In this document: positions 52,539 to 61,150 of the stretch, in pieces
How positions within the stretch are numbered: position 1 is the first letter of the stretch
Layout: each line of letters starts with the position of its first letter
Assembly (NCBI GenBank): GCA_022711465.1
Contig: JAKLEZ010000001.1
Location: forward strand, 744,001 to 808,000
Direction: 5' to 3'
DNA from: Planctomycetota bacterium
GTDB lineage: Bacteria; Planctomycetota; Phycisphaerae; UBA1845; PWPN01
DNA: 64,000 nucleotides
Position numbers and translations under genes: made by a program
The notes under the pieces: generated by a model
The model's input: the letters and a program-made list of their open reading frames with translations, nothing else
Database searches by the model: none
Told to the model about the DNA's origin: nothing

Positions 52539-53720
52539 ATGTCGCTGCCTCTCTCCTACCACTGGCGAAACCTGTTCGTGCGGCGAAGCACGACGCTGTT
52601 GACCCTTCTGGTCATCGCTGCGGTCGTGGCCGTGTTCTGCTGGATGCTGAACTTCGCGGCCGCCCTGCGCGGCTCGCTGGCGATGGCCAGTGACGGGCGG
52701 AAGCTGATCGTGCTGAAGCGTGGGGCCACCGCGGAGAGCAACAGTGCCCTCGTGGTCGACGAGGTCAACAGACTCAGCCAGCTCGACGGGGTGGAGCACG
52801 ATTCGACGGGGCATGCGATTCTCAGCCCGGAGATGGTGGTGCAGGTGCTGGTTCCGCGCATCCGCGACGGCGGCCGGACCTCGGCCAACGTGGCCGTGCG
52901 CGGTGTGACCGAGGACGCGTTGAAGGTTCACCGCAACGTCAGGCTGCTGGGGCCGATGTTCTCGACTGCGGAGCCGCAGGTGATCGTGGGTACCGGCGCG
53001 GCCCGGCAGTTTGCCGGTCTGGAGGTCGGGCAGACGATCAAGCTGGGCTACGGGGGAAGCACCGACTACCGGATCGTCGCTCACTTCTCGGCCGATGGCG
53101 GCCCGATGGAAAGCGAGATCTGGGGCTATCTTCCGGCGATGATGAACGCCTACAACCGGACCATGTATTCATCGGTGAACCTGCGGCTGTCGGCATCGGC
53201 CGACCCGAAAGCCGCGCTCGCCCAGATCGAGGGGCCGGCGATCGGCCTGTCCGGGCGGACGGAGCCCGACTACTGGGAGGCTCAAGCCCGGTTCGTGCGG
53301 ATCTACCTGGCCATCGCCTACGTTCTCGTCGCGATCATGTGTGTCGCGGCGGTTTTCTCGGTGGCCAACACCCTGTTCTCGTCTGTGGCCGGTCGGACGC
53401 AGGAAATCGCGATGCTCCGGACGATCGGCTTTTCGCGCGGGCAGATCCTGATCGGCTTCGTGGTAGAGGCCATACTGTTGTCGCTGCTCGGCGGCGGGCT
53501 GGGGTGTGTGGCCTGTGCGGCCTGGCTGGGTGTGGCCGGCGGGCTGAAGGACGTTTCCGGGGCGAGCACGTTCAGCTCGATGGCGTTCGTCATTCGCATG
53601 GTCCCGGGCACGGTGGTGGCCGCACTGCTGTCGGTGGCGGCGGTAGGCGCGATCGGGGCCATTGTCCCGGCCTTCCGGGCGTCGCGGATCGGCATGGTGT
53701 CGGCCCTGCGGGAGGCGTGA
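52539..53720 (+). CDS. FtsX/MacB-like permease, type B copy 1
   Basis: The 393-residue permease has the same one-plus-three helix plan. Its N-terminus SLPLSYHWRNLFVRR and the block LIVLKRGATAESNSALVV are repeated in the permease at 56453 (type B). GRTQEIAMLRTIGFSRGQI is the coupling region near the second C-terminal helix. The ATG has a poor ribosome site, only a GGA far upstream. Type A and type B probably form a heterodimer. Confidence 0.9.
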   Translation: MSLPLSYHWRNLFVRRSTTLLTLLVIAAVVAVFCWMLNFAAALRGSLAMASDGRKLIVLKRGATAESNSALVVDEVNRLSQLDGVEHDSTGHAILSPEMVVQVLVPRIRDGGRTSANVAVRGVTEDALKVHRNVRLLGPMFSTAEPQVIVGTGAARQFAGLEVGQTIKLGYGGSTDYRIVAHFSADGGPMESEIWGYLPAMMNAYNRTMYSSVNLRLSASADPKAALAQIEGPAIGLSGRTEPDYWEAQARFVRIYLAIAYVLVAIMCVAAVFSVANTLFSSVAGRTQEIAMLRTIGFSRGQILIGFVVEAILLSLLGGGLGCVACAAWLGVAGGLKDVSGASTFSSMAFVIRMVPGTVVAALLSVAAVGAIGAIVPAFRASRIGMVSALREA

Positions 53721-53782
53721 CCTTCGGGCCCGCGGCTGTATACTGACCGGCTGGCTGGTACTCTGGACGGAACACCCGGATC

Positions 53783-54952
53783 ATGCTCCGCTTCATCTAT
53801 CTCTACCGCAACCTGACCCGCAACGTGCTGCGAACGCTGCTGACCTGCGCGGCGGTCGCATTGCCGATCATGATCTACGTCCTGTCCACGGCGGTGATTG
53901 ACGGGATCAACCGGTTTCTGGACAACTCGGCCAAGCAGCTTCGCCTGGCGATCACCCACAAGACCTCGCTGGTGAATCCCCTGCCGGCCGGCCATCGGGC
54001 CAAGATCGAGTCGCTGGACCCGGACCGCCGCGGCATTGTGTCCGTCTGCGGCATGAACTGGATCGGCGGGAAGGTATCCGACGATCCCCGGCCGCTGTCG
54101 ACGATGGGGGCCGACGCGGACACCTTCGTCGCCACCTTCCCGGAGTACCGGCTCACGCCGGAGGAGATCGAAGCCTGGAACCGGGATCGGCAGGCGATCA
54201 TCGTGGGCTCGGCCACCGCCCGGCAGTTCGGCTGGAAAACGGGTGACCGGATCACCATCCGCGCGTCCGTGCCTCCCTACACCCTGATGGAGTTCCACGT
54301 CATCTCCACTGCTCCCCTGGCCGAGGATCCGATCACCCTCTGGTTCCGCAGGGACTACGTGGTGGAGGAAATGAAGAAGGCCGGATACGGAGGGGAGATG
54401 GTGAACTTCTACTTCGTCAAGTGTGCGACCAAAGCGGATGTGGACCGTTATCGTGCGGCCATTGACGACCTGTTCGCCCGCACGCCGGACGAGACCAAGA
54501 CCCAGGACGAGAAGGCCTTCATGAACGATTTCATCACCCAGCAGTTCGACCTGCCGCGCAACCTGACCATTCTTGCGGCGGTCACGGTCTTCGTAGCGAT
54601 CATGGCGGCGGCCAACACGATGAGCATGAACTTTCGCGACCGGCTGAACGAGCTGGCCACTTTGAAGTCGCTGGGTTTCAGCAGTGGATTCCTGTTTGCC
54701 CTGGTCCAGTCGGAGAGCCTGCTGTTGTGTGGATTCGGCGGGCTGGTCGGGGCGGCAGGGCCGTACATCGCCTTCACTCACACGCCGCTGCGCAACTTCA
54801 CGGTGCCGATCATCCTGGAGATTCGGATCCACCCGCTGGTTTGCGGCTATGCCATGCTGATTGCCCTGGGCATCGGTCTGATCGCCGGGCTGTGGCCTTC
54901 GTGGCAGGCGTTGCGCATGCACGTGGTGGCGGCCCTGCGAAACCTGGAGTGA
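53783..54952 (+). CDS. FtsX/MacB-like permease, type A copy 2
   Basis: The 389-residue permease is the paralogue of the one at 51276, with the matching blocks QLRLAITHKTS, KIESLDPDRRGI, CGMNWIGG and ARQFGWKTGDRI ([15 protein letters not shown] in copy 1). MSMNFRDRLNELATLKSLGF is the coupling helix. The two copies are equal in length. A DUF1080 gene follows after 144 bases, before the second type B permease. Confidence 0.9.
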   Translation: MLRFIYLYRNLTRNVLRTLLTCAAVALPIMIYVLSTAVIDGINRFLDNSAKQLRLAITHKTSLVNPLPAGHRAKIESLDPDRRGIVSVCGMNWIGGKVSDDPRPLSTMGADADTFVATFPEYRLTPEEIEAWNRDRQAIIVGSATARQFGWKTGDRITIRASVPPYTLMEFHVISTAPLAEDPITLWFRRDYVVEEMKKAGYGGEMVNFYFVKCATKADVDRYRAAIDDLFARTPDETKTQDEKAFMNDFITQQFDLPRNLTILAAVTVFVAIMAAANTMSMNFRDRLNELATLKSLGFSSGFLFALVQSESLLLCGFGGLVGAAGPYIAFTHTPLRNFTVPIILEIRIHPLVCGYAMLIALGIGLIAGLWPSWQALRMHVVAALRNLE

Positions 54953-55096
54953 AGCGGTCGCCCGGGCGCCAGGGGCGGGCGGTGTGGGCGCCGCGTCGGC
55001 CAGCGGGTAGGATGCGCTTCCCCGGGACGCCCACCACGGAGGTGAGGTTCCGGGAAGCCCGATCGGATCCGCGTTCCAGACATGGAGAATGGACTC

Positions 55097-56416
55097 ATGA
55101 CACGATTGCCTCTTGCCCTGCTGTTGTCGCTCGCCGTTCCGGTTTCCATGGGACTGGCGGTTGAGGTGCCCAAGCCGGCCAATGAGCCGCCGAAGGGATT
55201 CACCACCCTGTTCAACGGGAAGGACCTGGCCGGCTGGCGGGGACTGGGACACACCAACCCCTACGACATGGCCAAGTGGAGCGGCAAGGAGCGCCAGGAG
55301 AAGCAGGCGGCGGCCAACGATGACATGGGCAAGCACTGGCGGGTTGAGGCGGGGCAGATCATCAACGACGGCCACGGCGTTTACCTGACCACGGAAAAGG
55401 ACTACGGGGATATCGAGTTGCTGGTGGACTGGAACATGATGGTGCCCAACGCCGACAGCGGCATCTACCTCCGCGGCTCGCCGCAGGTCCAAATCTGGGA
55501 TCCGACCAACAAGGAGGTCTGGCCGCTCGGGGCGGACCAGGGTTCGGGATCGCTGTGGAACAACGAGAAGCCGGAGGGCAAGTTTCCGCTGGTCAAGGCG
55601 GACAAGCCGGTGGGCCAGTGGAACCGTTTCCGGATTCTCATGATCGGCAACCGGGTGACGGTGTATTTCAACGACCAGCTGGTGGTCAAGAACGCGGTGA
55701 TGGAGAACTACTGGGATCGCTCCCGGCCGCTTCCGCCGCGCGGGCCGATCCAGTTGCAGACTCACGGCGGCGAGATGCGTTTCGCGAACGTTTTCATCCG
55801 CGAGATCCCGGCGGAGGAGGCCAACCGATTCCTGGGCGGCCTGGACGACAAGGGCTTCAAGACCATCTTCAACGGCAAGGACCTGGACGGCTGGACGGGC
55901 GCGACCGGCGAGTACGTGGTCAAGGAGGGCGTACTCAGCTGCAAGGCCGGCGGAGGCGGCACGCTGCTGACCAAGGAGGAATACAGCGATTTCGCCATCC
56001 GCTTCGAGTTCAAGCTACCCCCGGGCGGCAACAACGGGCTGGCGATTCGCTCGCCGCTTGAAGGCAACCCGGCGTTCGTCGGCATGGAACTGCAGATTCT
56101 GGACGATGGCCACGAGAAGTACAAGGGCCTGCAGCCCTGGCAGGTGCACGGCTCGGTTTACGGCGTCGTGCCCGCCCACCGCGGCTACCTGCGGCCCACC
56201 GGCCATTGGAACTATCAAGAAGCGGTGGTCAAGGGCTCGAAGATCCAGGTCAGCGTCAACGGCACCCTGATCATGGACGCGGACCTCAGCAAGGTGGAGA
56301 AGCCCCTGGACGAGCAGGCGCATCCCGGGATGCGGCGCACGCAGGGCCACATCGGCTTCATGGGCCACGGCGACCCGGTCGAGTTCCGCAACATCCGGCT
56401 CAAGGTGCTGAAGTAA
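55097..56416 (+). CDS. secreted double-domain DUF1080 (3-keto-disaccharide hydrolase) protein
   Basis: The 439-residue protein has a signal peptide ending in MGLA. It contains two DUF1080 jelly-roll domains, each opening with the family mark: LFNGKDLAGWRG at about 40 and IFNGKDLDGWTG at about 255. DSGIYLRG is in the first domain and NNGLAIRSP in the second, at the matching substrate strand. Family members hydrolyse 3-keto glycosides made by Gfo/Idh/MocA-type enzymes; one such enzyme is at 25667. Standing inside an ABC exporter operon is unusual. ATG 55097 is preferred for the signal peptide over 55082. Confidence 0.88.
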   Translation: MTRLPLALLLSLAVPVSMGLAVEVPKPANEPPKGFTTLFNGKDLAGWRGLGHTNPYDMAKWSGKERQEKQAAANDDMGKHWRVEAGQIINDGHGVYLTTEKDYGDIELLVDWNMMVPNADSGIYLRGSPQVQIWDPTNKEVWPLGADQGSGSLWNNEKPEGKFPLVKADKPVGQWNRFRILMIGNRVTVYFNDQLVVKNAVMENYWDRSRPLPPRGPIQLQTHGGEMRFANVFIREIPAEEANRFLGGLDDKGFKTIFNGKDLDGWTGATGEYVVKEGVLSCKAGGGGTLLTKEEYSDFAIRFEFKLPPGGNNGLAIRSPLEGNPAFVGMELQILDDGHEKYKGLQPWQVHGSVYGVVPAHRGYLRPTGHWNYQEAVVKGSKIQVSVNGTLIMDADLSKVEKPLDEQAHPGMRRTQGHIGFMGHGDPVEFRNIRLKVLK

Positions 56417-56452
56417 CGTCTCGATCCAGGACGGCAGGCGTGAGGCAAGATC

Positions 56453-57640
56453 GTGGCTCTTCCGCTGGCCTACAACTGGCGCAACCTGTTCGTGCGGAAG
56501 TTCAGCACCGGCCTGACGTTCACCATCGTGGCCGTGGTGGTGTGCGTGCTGTCCGTCCTGCTGTCGTTCGCCGCAGGGATCCAGGCGTCACTAACGGCCA
56601 GCGGCTCGCCGGAAAACCTGCTCGTCCTGCGGCCGGGCGCGACCTCGGAGAGTACCAGCATCATCGACCTGGAGGATGCCTCCCGCCTGGTACAGGCCCC
56701 CCACCTGGCAAGTGACCCGGAGGGCCGTCTGCTGATCAGCCATGAGTTGTACGTGCAGACCTCGCTGCCGCGGAAGGGACCGGGCGGGGCGATGGCCAAC
56801 GTGGCCGTCCGCGGGGTCGAGGAGACCGCCTTCGTCGTGCATGAGCAGGTGCGGATCATTCCGGGCCAAGGCCGCCGCTGCGAGAAGGGAGGTCTGGAGG
56901 TCATCGTGGGCCAGGCGGCCCGCGACCGCTATGTCAATCTCGAGCTCGGCAACCAGATCGCCCTGGGACGGCTGGGGAACCGGATGTGCGAGGTGGTCGG
57001 GGTGTTCGAGGCGGGCGGCAGCGCCTTCGAAAGCGAGATCTGGGTGCCCAGAACCACCCTCGCAGACCTCTACCAGGAACAAATCTGCTCCAGCGTGGTG
57101 CTCCGGCTCACCAGTCCTCAAGCCGCGTCGGACGCCATCGCCTACATCAACGGCCCGGCCGTCGCTCTCGAAGCCAAGCGGGAAATCGACTACTACAAGG
57201 AACTGTCGTCCAAGACGCGGGACATCATCATCCTGACCTGCGTGCTTGTCGGGATCATGGCGATCGGTGCCGTCTTCGCGGTGGCAAACACCATGTACGC
57301 GGCGGTCGACGGCCGGCGGCACGAGATTGCCATGCTGCGGACCATCGGCTTCTCGCGGGCGTCGATCATGACCGCGTTCGTGATCGAGTCGCTGCTGATC
57401 TGCTCCGGGGCATGCGTTTTCGGGCTGAGCCTCAGCCTGGCGGTTCGCCAGGTGTATGGTGCCCGTCAGGATTTCCTCTCCGAGACCACCTGGACGGTCC
57501 TGGCCTACGAGCTTCAGATCACCCCGCAGACGTTGGCGGCGGCCCTGATCGTGGCTACCATAGTAGGCATTGTCGGAGCGATGGCTCCGGCCGTTCGCGC
57601 CGCCCGCACCGGCGTGATTGAGGCACTGCGCAAGGCATAG
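56453..57640 (+). CDS. FtsX/MacB-like permease, type B copy 2
   Basis: The 395-residue permease begins at a GTG after TGAGG and repeats type B features: ALPLAYNWRNLFVRK, LLVLRPGATSESTSII, GSAFESEIWVP (GGPMESEIWGY in copy 1) and RRHEIAMLRTIGFSRASI. Three C-terminal helices are present. It follows the DUF1080 gene after 36 bases and precedes the adaptor gene after 22 bases, so it is clearly in the operon. Confidence 0.9.
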   Translation: MALPLAYNWRNLFVRKFSTGLTFTIVAVVVCVLSVLLSFAAGIQASLTASGSPENLLVLRPGATSESTSIIDLEDASRLVQAPHLASDPEGRLLISHELYVQTSLPRKGPGGAMANVAVRGVEETAFVVHEQVRIIPGQGRRCEKGGLEVIVGQAARDRYVNLELGNQIALGRLGNRMCEVVGVFEAGGSAFESEIWVPRTTLADLYQEQICSSVVLRLTSPQAASDAIAYINGPAVALEAKREIDYYKELSSKTRDIIILTCVLVGIMAIGAVFAVANTMYAAVDGRRHEIAMLRTIGFSRASIMTAFVIESLLICSGACVFGLSLSLAVRQVYGARQDFLSETTWTVLAYELQITPQTLAAALIVATIVGIVGAMAPAVRAARTGVIEALRKA

Positions 57641-57662
57641 GTTGGAACCCACCGAACACACC

Positions 57663-58958
57663 ATGAGCCAGGCACCCAGCGAAATCCGGAATCAGCTGCA
57701 GAGCCTGCGAATTCCGAAAGAACAGCGACCTGCATCCGCGGCCAGGTACGGGAGGCCGCGGCGACGGCGGGGGCTCCGATGGCTCCTTCTGCTGGTCGTG
57801 CTCGGCGGCCTCGGGGCCAGCGGCTACCACTGGCGGGACCGTCTCGAACCGGTGATCGCGCGATTCACGGCCGGTGAGGCGATCGAGGTCCGGACGCTCC
57901 AGGTGGAGGTTCAGCGGAATATCGGGCCGCGACCCGTGCTGACCGCGACGGGCAAAATCGTCTCCGACCACAAGGTGCAGGTGGCGACCAAGGTCTCTGG
58001 CCAGATCGTCGGGCTCTACTTCGAGCAGGGCGACAACGTGAAGAAGGGCCAGGTGCTCGCCCGGTTGGAGGACGTGAATCCCAAGGCGATGCGCGACCAG
58101 GCCGCCGCCCGACTGGAGCGAGCGAAGGCCAATCTGACGTACCAGAAGTTCAACTTCGAGCGGATGAATGGTCTGTTCAACCAGGACACCGCGCCACGAA
58201 TCGAATACGCCGAGGCCAAGCGAGCCCTGCTGGACGCGGAGGGCGCGGTGGCCATGGAGCAGGCGGCTCTCGACTACGCCCAGAAGCAGCTCAGCGACTG
58301 CGAGGTGGTCGCCCCGATTGCCGGCGTGATTCTGGAGCGCAACGTCGAGGTCGGCGATTTTGTCGCCGCCGAGGGCGGTCGGGGGGCCAACGCCAACGCC
58401 CAATTCGCACTGATCGCCGACATGACCAAGCTGCGAGTCGAAGTCGACGTCAGTGAGCTGGACATCAACCGGATCCACAAGGACATGCCCTGCAAGATCA
58501 CGCCCGAGGCCTACAAAAACCGCGAGTTTGGCGGCCGGGTGCTCTGGATCGACCCGGGCGCGAACTACAGCAAAGCCACGGTCCAGGTGAAGATCCGGAT
58601 CGAGGACCCCGACCCGTCCATCCTTCGGGTCGAGGGCTCGGCCAAGGTCGTGTTCCTGCCCGAGCATGGAACGGGCGACCCGGCTCCGGGCAGCCAAGCC
58701 GCAGCCGCAAGCCAAGGCGCCCCGGCAACCCAAGGCACGCCAACCCCCTGGATTCCCCTGTCCGCCTGCATCCCCGAGGAGACCGGTGAGAAGGGCATCG
58801 TATTCGTGATCAGCGAGGGTCGGGCGAAGAGAACCATCGTCACTATCGGCCGACGCATCGGAGGACAACTCGAGATTGTCGAAGGCCTCACCGCCGGACA
58901 GACCATCGTTGCTGAGGAACTCAACCGGTTGTCGGACGGGCAGCGGATACAACCCTGA
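57663..58958 (+). CDS. HlyD/MacA-type periplasmic adaptor
   Basis: The 431-residue protein has an N-terminal anchor helix (residues 38-55, RWLLLLVVLGGLGASG) after a basic tail, a biotinyl-lipoyl half motif ATKVSGQIVGLYFEQGDNVKKGQ (key VSGQIVGL), a coiled-coil hairpin (about 135-200, ARLERAKANLTYQKF) and the closing half DCEVVAPIAGVILERNVEVGDFV. It bridges the permeases to the outer membrane. A Ser/Ala/Gln/Pro linker precedes the last domain. No TolC-type channel is in the window. Confidence 0.88.
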   Translation: MSQAPSEIRNQLQSLRIPKEQRPASAARYGRPRRRRGLRWLLLLVVLGGLGASGYHWRDRLEPVIARFTAGEAIEVRTLQVEVQRNIGPRPVLTATGKIVSDHKVQVATKVSGQIVGLYFEQGDNVKKGQVLARLEDVNPKAMRDQAAARLERAKANLTYQKFNFERMNGLFNQDTAPRIEYAEAKRALLDAEGAVAMEQAALDYAQKQLSDCEVVAPIAGVILERNVEVGDFVAAEGGRGANANAQFALIADMTKLRVEVDVSELDINRIHKDMPCKITPEAYKNREFGGRVLWIDPGANYSKATVQVKIRIEDPDPSILRVEGSAKVVFLPEHGTGDPAPGSQAAAASQGAPATQGTPTPWIPLSACIPEETGEKGIVFVISEGRAKRTIVTIGRRIGGQLEIVEGLTAGQTIVAEELNRLSDGQRIQP

Positions 58959-59161
58959 ACCAGACCCTGGAGGAGGTCGCATCGAGGTCGATCTTCCGGC
59001 GGGGCCGCTACGGCGGCGGGCGGTAGTTGAGTGTGTTCCAGGGATCTGCTCACGTCCAACGGTGAATCGGCCGCCTGGGCCCGCAACTTGTCAGCGACCT
59101 TTGGTTAGCAGATAATAGAGTGAGCCGCGTGACTCGAGCGCCGATGAACTGGAGGCGTGCC

Positions 59162-60337
59162 ATGTTGAAGCGCGAGTTCTCAGGTGCAGCCTTGGCAGTC
59201 GTGGTTGCCTCTCTGGTCCACGCAGGGTCACTGGTGGTCGCGGCGGAGGATGGCCGCATCGGCGCAAACACCCCGCCGTCGAGCCGACCGGCTCCAGCGG
59301 TGACCTCCCCTCAGGCAACCACGACCCGTCCGGCGAGCCTGGAAAGCGGAGTTGTCGGTGCGGCCCTGCGCGAGCTGTATGTCATCCCACGCGATAGCTC
59401 CGGCCAAAGCTCCAGCGCGACACCCGCCCAATCCGCATCCCGGTCAGGGCTGCGATCCAATGCCGGCTCGTCCACAGGGCGGCCGAGCACCGCGCCGGCG
59501 GCGGAGGGGCAGCGCAAGGGCGGTGGTGCCGATGCCCGATCTACTTCGCCTCAGGTGATGGATCTCTCCGGTGGAACGTCAGCTCGCTATCACAGTGGTC
59601 GCCGGTTGTCGACCAACGAACGCGAGTGGGCCACCTACCGCTACTTCGGGGGGCAGCCCTCTCGCTACGGCTACGGGATGTACGGCTACGACAGCGGCGG
59701 CGACCGGGGCTACGGCCCCTACTACGGGTATGGCCACGAGGAGGGGGACGTCTATCGTTTCGGCTTCATGCAGGGATACGACAAGGGCAAGTTCGACCGG
59801 TCGGGCGAGGAGCGGGCCGAGTCTGTGGCCGCCCACGCGAGCCTGAACGTGTCGAGCGGTCTGCAGTTCTTCCGCAAAGGCGATTTCCGCCGGGCCGCAG
59901 ATGCCTACCAGTTGGCCGCCGAACTCGATCAGGGCGATCCTGCCGCCCGGCTGTGCGCCGGCCACGCCCTTTTTGCGCTTGGGCGCTATCGAGAAGCTTG
60001 CCGTTTCATTCGTAGGGCTTTCGAACTGCAGCCGCGCATTGCCTACTTGGCCTACGACATACGCGGCGATTACGAGGACCGTGCAGTTTTCGACGACCAC
60101 CTTCGGGCTCTGCGCAAGGCCCTGGAGCTTGCTCCTCGTGATCCGGACCGTCTTTTCATGCTTGGCTACGTGCTGTACTACTCCAACCAGAGGGCGCAGT
60201 CCTATCCCGTTTTTGCCCAGCTTCTCCAGGTTGACAGGAACGACAAACTGGCATTCGCACTCTACCGGAACGCGCAACCCTCGGACGTCGAGGTGGATGC
60301 CGCGAAGGCAGTCGCCCCACCGGCCCCGGCGAGGTAG
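59162..60337 (+). CDS. secreted TPR protein, paralogue of the one at 32390
   Basis: The 391-residue protein has a signal peptide ending in LVVAAE, a Ser/Pro/Gly-rich region with RYFGGQPSRYGYGMYGYDSGG-type Tyr/Gly repeats (key YGYGMYGYDS), and a C-terminal TPR array (LQFFRKGDFRRAADAYQLAAEL onward). Within it YDIRGDYEDRAVFDDHLRAL and RLFMLGYVLYYSNQRAQSYPVF match MDVRSAYGNSADFDRQWDQL and ALLVVGFVYHFVGDREHAAEVF of the protein at 32390. Start ATG 59162 follows CTGGAGG; a longer frame from GTG 59120 lacks a site. The function is unknown, with likely roles in envelope assembly or scaffolding. Confidence 0.72.
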   Translation: MLKREFSGAALAVVVASLVHAGSLVVAAEDGRIGANTPPSSRPAPAVTSPQATTTRPASLESGVVGAALRELYVIPRDSSGQSSSATPAQSASRSGLRSNAGSSTGRPSTAPAAEGQRKGGGADARSTSPQVMDLSGGTSARYHSGRRLSTNEREWATYRYFGGQPSRYGYGMYGYDSGGDRGYGPYYGYGHEEGDVYRFGFMQGYDKGKFDRSGEERAESVAAHASLNVSSGLQFFRKGDFRRAADAYQLAAELDQGDPAARLCAGHALFALGRYREACRFIRRAFELQPRIAYLAYDIRGDYEDRAVFDDHLRALRKALELAPRDPDRLFMLGYVLYYSNQRAQSYPVFAQLLQVDRNDKLAFALYRNAQPSDVEVDAAKAVAPPAPAR

Positions 60338-60384
60338 TCTCCGTTTACTTTTCCAGCCCGCAGACATAGCATTGAGGAACAACT

Positions 60385-61023
60385 ATGAGCACAAGACCAA
60401 CTACGATTGATCGGCGAGGAAACGTTTATCGGGCGGTCAACGGGCAACCTTACCTGGCCGCGATGCTTGGCCTGGCGGTGGCCGGCGGGCTACTCGGCTG
60501 TGGCGGCCCAGTGAGTCTGTTCCCGGGCCTGGACGCCCTGACAAACGGGGACCTGGTTGGCCCGGTGCAGAACACCACCCAGGTGGCCGGCGACACCCCG
60601 CTTCCGGCCTGTGTGAATAACGGGCAGGCTCGCACCGCCATTCACGCCGAGCTCTTTGCCGAACTGAACCAGTATCGCGCTGGGCTCGGCCTGAACCCTC
60701 TCATATACTCCAAGACCCTTGAGGCAGCGGCTGACGACCAGGTGCAGGATCTCTTTGAGCGGAGCTTCTTCGCCCACGTCAATCCAGACGGCGAAGACCC
60801 CGGCGCTCGGGCGGTGCGGGCGGGCTTCTGCCACAAGTACGTGGGTGAGAACCTCGCCGCCGGGCAAGTGACTGTGCTTCAGGTCATGCAGGCATGGAAA
60901 GACAGCCCCACCCACCATCTCAACATGATTGACCCGGATTACGTGTACGTCGGCATCGGTTATTACGTCGATCCCTTTGGCCGCCGCTACTGGGCACAAG
61001 AATTCGGTTTCGACCTTCCGTGA
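60385..61023 (+). CDS. CAP-domain (SCP/PR1-like) lipoprotein
   Basis: The 212-residue protein has a long N-region and a lipobox GLLGC at about 35-39, then a CAP domain of about 130 residues. ELNQYRAGLGLNPL, FFAHVNPDG, YVGENLAAG, HHLNMIDPDYVYVGIG and WAQEFGF carry the conserved His/Glu cleft. Bacterial CAP proteins often act on the cell envelope or bind lipids and sugars; a specific role cannot be read. TGAGG lies before the ATG. It is 47 bases after the TPR gene, so probably in one operon with it. Confidence 0.85.
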   Translation: MSTRPTTIDRRGNVYRAVNGQPYLAAMLGLAVAGGLLGCGGPVSLFPGLDALTNGDLVGPVQNTTQVAGDTPLPACVNNGQARTAIHAELFAELNQYRAGLGLNPLIYSKTLEAAADDQVQDLFERSFFAHVNPDGEDPGARAVRAGFCHKYVGENLAAGQVTVLQVMQAWKDSPTHHLNMIDPDYVYVGIGYYVDPFGRRYWAQEFGFDLP

Positions 61024-61150
61024 CAATCCGCTTCCGCCCTCGAAGCCGGAACGGCACCACGATGGGCGCCGGACGGCGCGACAGCTTGGGCGCTGGCATC
61101 TCTTGCCGAGGGTGAGGGGCGCAGCGGCCGATGACAGGCGGACCGTTTCC

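Noticed and set aside
53318..55765. 815-codon open frame on the minus strand
   Set aside because: It is antisense to two permease genes and the DUF1080 gene; its composition (His/Arg/Pro/Gln-rich, no domain) is a high-GC shadow.
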